NCBI GenBank assembly: GCA_947034895.1
Contig: OX344764.1
Location: forward strand, 20,894,001 to 20,958,000
Reading direction: 5' to 3'
DNA: 64,000 nt
DNA from: Rhytidiadelphus loreus
Taxonomy: Eukaryota > Streptophyta > Bryopsida > Hypnales > Hylocomiaceae
Below, piece after piece: positions 61,801 to 64,000 of the stretch (its first letter is position 1; every line of letters starts with the position of its first letter). The position numbers and the translations under genes were made by a program. The notes under the pieces were generated by a model that was not told where the DNA came from, searched no databases, and saw nothing but the letters and a program-made list of their open reading frames with translations.

Positions 61801-63070
61801 ATTCAAGCACTCGGTTGAAAGTATTAGCAGGTGGTGTTTGGCTGCATAGCCACTAATCTTTAAATAGAAATGGCATTGTCTACTTTCCCTTCAACAGTGG
61901 TCTACAACCTCCCACTCTGAATGCTTGCCAACGAAATTCATACATAGTGATAAACATTTGATCGCAACAGCTTTGGCTTTTCCACCTCAAGTGACCTCTC
62001 CCCATCTCTATACTGATCTCCCCAAAATCACACTCCCACACATTATTCAAAATCTTTAACCCAAAAGGACCAATTTTGGCCTCATGTTTTTTTGAGCCAG
62101 CTTGAGTAGGTCATTTGTGGACTTTTTAGTGTTCAATTTGATTTATTTGTTGAACAACAAGTATAATGATTCTAATGACATAAAACATGGTCTCATTTGA
62201 ATAATACATTCTTCAATGTGATCAATTGAATTGACACTTCCAAACCCAAAATCCTTTATTCTTTAAGGGTTAAAGTATCGGAAAGAGTATCCTGCAAGTT
62301 ACTTGAACCAGCAAGATTCACAATTCATACACACAAAACGAAAACATTACACTTGAAAAGCTTGATAGAAGGCTCAAAACATACCGGTTGAGACGTCCCC
62401 TCCACGGGATTCGTCGGCACCACCACCACACCTTCAACATCCACAATACTCTCTTTGTTCAGCTTCGTCACAAACTTGATCATACCCTTGCTCACCACGT
62501 TGTCCTTGACCGACACAACACACTGCACAGTATGCCCCGCCTCTCGTACAACCAGAAAGCCCAAGCTCCCCTTCCCACGAACAGTATGCACTCTCCCTCG
62601 CACCAACACCGTCTGTCCCGCCTGATCTCCAGTTAAATCACCAACCTGGGACCACACTCTCCCACTCTTCTCTTTACTCTGCAAATTCTCCAAAACTACG
62701 TCACCATAGTTTCCTGCCAATGGATCCACCTCCTCCTCTGTGTTCAATTGAAGTGCTGCCATCTTCTTGGCCTCGTTCTTCTTCTCCAGTTTCGCCAGTT
62801 TGGCTTTCTCCTTCTTGCTCATCGCGGGAGCCTCCATCTGAACAGTCGTGACGAATTGGTCACAGAAATCCAAATTCGCAAGAAAGAACTTCAAGCAGAA
62901 AGTGAAAATCGAATTGTAAAGGACGGAATGCAAGAAATTGTACGCCAGAGTCTGAAGCAAGATAAACCCTAAAAGTATGGAAAGCTTGCGCCCCACGGTG
63001 AGGTTATACTCTAGGGTTTAGGGAGCAGGCAAGCAGTTGAACGTACCTGATGCGCGCTGTCGAGCTCCAT
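58857..63070 (-). CDS. Cytosolic aspartyl-tRNA synthetase, 11 exons
   Basis: Class IIb synthetase that charges tRNA-Asp. Exons are 63047-63070, 62385-62837, 61570-61680, 61239-61352, 60677-60967, 60383-60493, 60169-60222, 59969-60048, 59643-59758, 59372-59486 and 58857-58983. All join in frame with GT-AG borders to 531 residues. The N-terminus is Lys-rich ([19 protein letters not shown]), usual for eukaryotic cytosolic AspRS. An OB-fold anticodon-binding domain spans about 70-165 ([17 protein letters not shown]). Class II motif 1 surrounds TPKLIAG (~250), motif 2 is [15 protein letters not shown] (302-316), and motif 3 is [11 protein letters not shown] (~500-510). Other hallmarks are [12 protein letters not shown] and [23 protein letters not shown]. 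Exon 1 (8 codons) is the weakest call; exon 2 also begins with ATG. A TTAA-ended repeat sits in intron 2. A partial copy lies at 32.8-33.9 kb. Confidence 0.96.
62056..62273. mobile_element. TTAA-flanked short element in AspRS intron 2, 218 bp
   Basis: The left end is TTAACCCAAAAGGACC and the reverse-complemented right end is TTAACCCTTAAAGAATAAAG. It is the size of the unit elements at 12.9 and 40.5 kb, with the same ends but a different interior. Confidence 0.6.
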
Positions 63071-63502
63071 GTTCACAGTCTGCTCTACGAAATCCAACAC
63101 TCGCCGTGCAAGAGATCACCAGCAATCTGGTCCGAGGAGAGACCCCAAAACCCCTTCTAGGGTTTATACAAAGTCCCAGTTCAATGCCAAATCTGGATTG
63201 TAAAGGGCAATGAAGAATATTATAAAAATATTACGGAGTTACCGCAACAGGCCGCAAACTACCGTAACCATCCGTAACTGGCAAATGGCGGCAAATGGCG
63301 GCTGCGGCACTTCCGAACTGTCAATTGTCATATCCACAAGAGAGATGGCGTTGCCGAGCTTGACCTTGAATGTCCAACAATTAGAATTCCTCTAGTTTTT
63401 GTGCCTTTTTTTCAGAGTTTTGATGGCGGTGTCGGTGATTGCAAGCTCAGGAAAGTATCGAGCCTTTTTTTAAATTTTCTCCATTGATCAGTGAAAGAAA
63501 CC
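63071..63502. promoter_or_regulatory. Divergent promoter between AspRS and the 63.5-kb gene
   Basis: About 430 bp separate the two divergent start codons. A telo-box (AGGGTTTA, 63159-63166; TAAACCCT on the minus strand) lies ~90 bp upstream of the AspRS ATG, and a second lies in AspRS intron 1 near 63013. Telo-boxes are common in plant translation genes. No TATA box is obvious. Confidence 0.5.
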
Positions 63503-63895
63503 ATGTCGCTTTCTGTAGCGCAGAATTTAGGAGAGTCATCCTTGTTCTTCCCGCACCTCCCAAAGCATTTTCATTCATGGGGTGGAGTCTCCTCGTCACT
63601 GAGGGTGAGCATAAGAAGCTCTGCAGTGCGAGGCAAACCAGACAACAAGAGGAGGTTCTACGACTCCGTGGAGCGGGCGTACGCGAAGAAAGGAAGCTAC
63701 TTCAAGCGGAAAGACGATGCTGCGAGGGAAGGAGGGATGAGTGGGAGTGTGAATCGGAACCAGACACAGATGAAGAGTGCGGGATACTTTCGAATTTACC
63801 GAGTGGAGGTCTTGTTGGAGAGCGATTTGGGAAAAGACTATTTCGAGGTGTCGGAGGCTGTGTTGGAGTCCACTGCTGCAGCTCTTGGTTGCCAG
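63503..63895 (+). CDS. First exon of an unrecognised, probably plastid-targeted protein (runs off the window)
   Basis: The ATG at 63503 opens 131 codons ending at a good donor (CCAG followed by GTGAGC, 63896). The first ~45 residues are Ser-rich with few acids and look like a chloroplast transit peptide. Residues 47-90 are basic (KPDNKRRFYDSVERAYAKKG). Residues ~97-130 read like a compact alpha/beta segment (GYFRIYRVEVLLES, EVSEAVLESTAAALGC). I do not recognise the family. The GC-rich coding bias and divergent promoter support a real gene. The open frame continuing to about 63973 is intron read-through. Confidence 0.6.
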
Positions 63896-64000
63896 GTGAG
63901 CTTGGATTCGTCCCACTCGATTCAGAAGGAGAATGCTTTGCTTATGAATTTGGAATTTCGGTGCAGGGTTTAGGGTTTAAGCTGTGGACACGATGAATTA

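Overview
This window reads as nuclear DNA of a streptophyte, most likely a non-seed land plant (bryophyte, lycophyte or fern grade). The genes have GT-AG introns of about 0.1-2 kb. They encode typical plant products: a plastid glutamine synthetase, a GT14 and a GT37 Golgi glycosyltransferase, a LEA protein, GID8 and cytosolic AspRS. Telo-box motifs (AAACCCTA) lie near several gene starts, and GC-rich gene islands sit in very AT-rich, transposon-derived DNA. The glutamine synthetase is of the bacterial-like GSIIB type, which in green plants is known from green algae and early-diverging lineages and not from angiosperms. I cannot name the species.

Layout. 1-7 kb: six-exon plastid-targeted GSIIB gene (+). 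Its second intron carries four related box C/D snoRNA copies, and its fourth intron holds a TTAA-ended element. 8.3-10.4 kb: two-exon GT14 (DUF266/Branch) glycosyltransferase (-). 10.4-24.7 kb: gene-poor, with two abutting TTAA-ended elements, an ~84-bp minisatellite split by a Stowaway-type MITE, a dead DD34E Tc1-like transposase, a large foldback with a long ATT microsatellite in one arm, and a MITE with a perfect 78-bp hairpin. 24.7-26.1 kb: secreted LEA-like gene (-). 28.1-31.3 kb: GID8 (-). 32.8-33.9 kb: partial, intron-containing AspRS duplicate. 34.7-36.3 kb: single-exon GT37 fucosyltransferase (-).

36.3-58.8 kb is an AT-rich transposon graveyard. It holds a complete-boundary but internally deleted Copia element with 206-bp LTRs and AAGTG target duplications. 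A 1.7-kb CACTA element with CAT target duplications is nested in it. A second, inverted CACTA relative has a 199-bp CACTA MITE nested in it. There is also a 1.5-kb inverted-repeat element with repeated CTCTCGGCGCCGAGAG palindromes and a 1.4-kb TTAA-ended element. 58.9-63.1 kb: complete 11-exon cytosolic aspartyl-tRNA synthetase (-), which shares a ~430-bp divergent promoter with the first exon of an unrecognised, probably plastid-targeted protein (+) that runs off the window.

The host genes do not form one pathway; each is an independent housekeeping, cell-wall or stress gene. The most interesting signals are the homologous snoRNA cluster inside a plastid N-assimilation gene, a family of short elements whose TTAA-CCC ends resemble piggyBac ends, the DD34E Tc1 relic, and the perfect hairpin MITE. 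All exon boundaries were read by eye from splice signals, reading frame and family similarity; no search was run.
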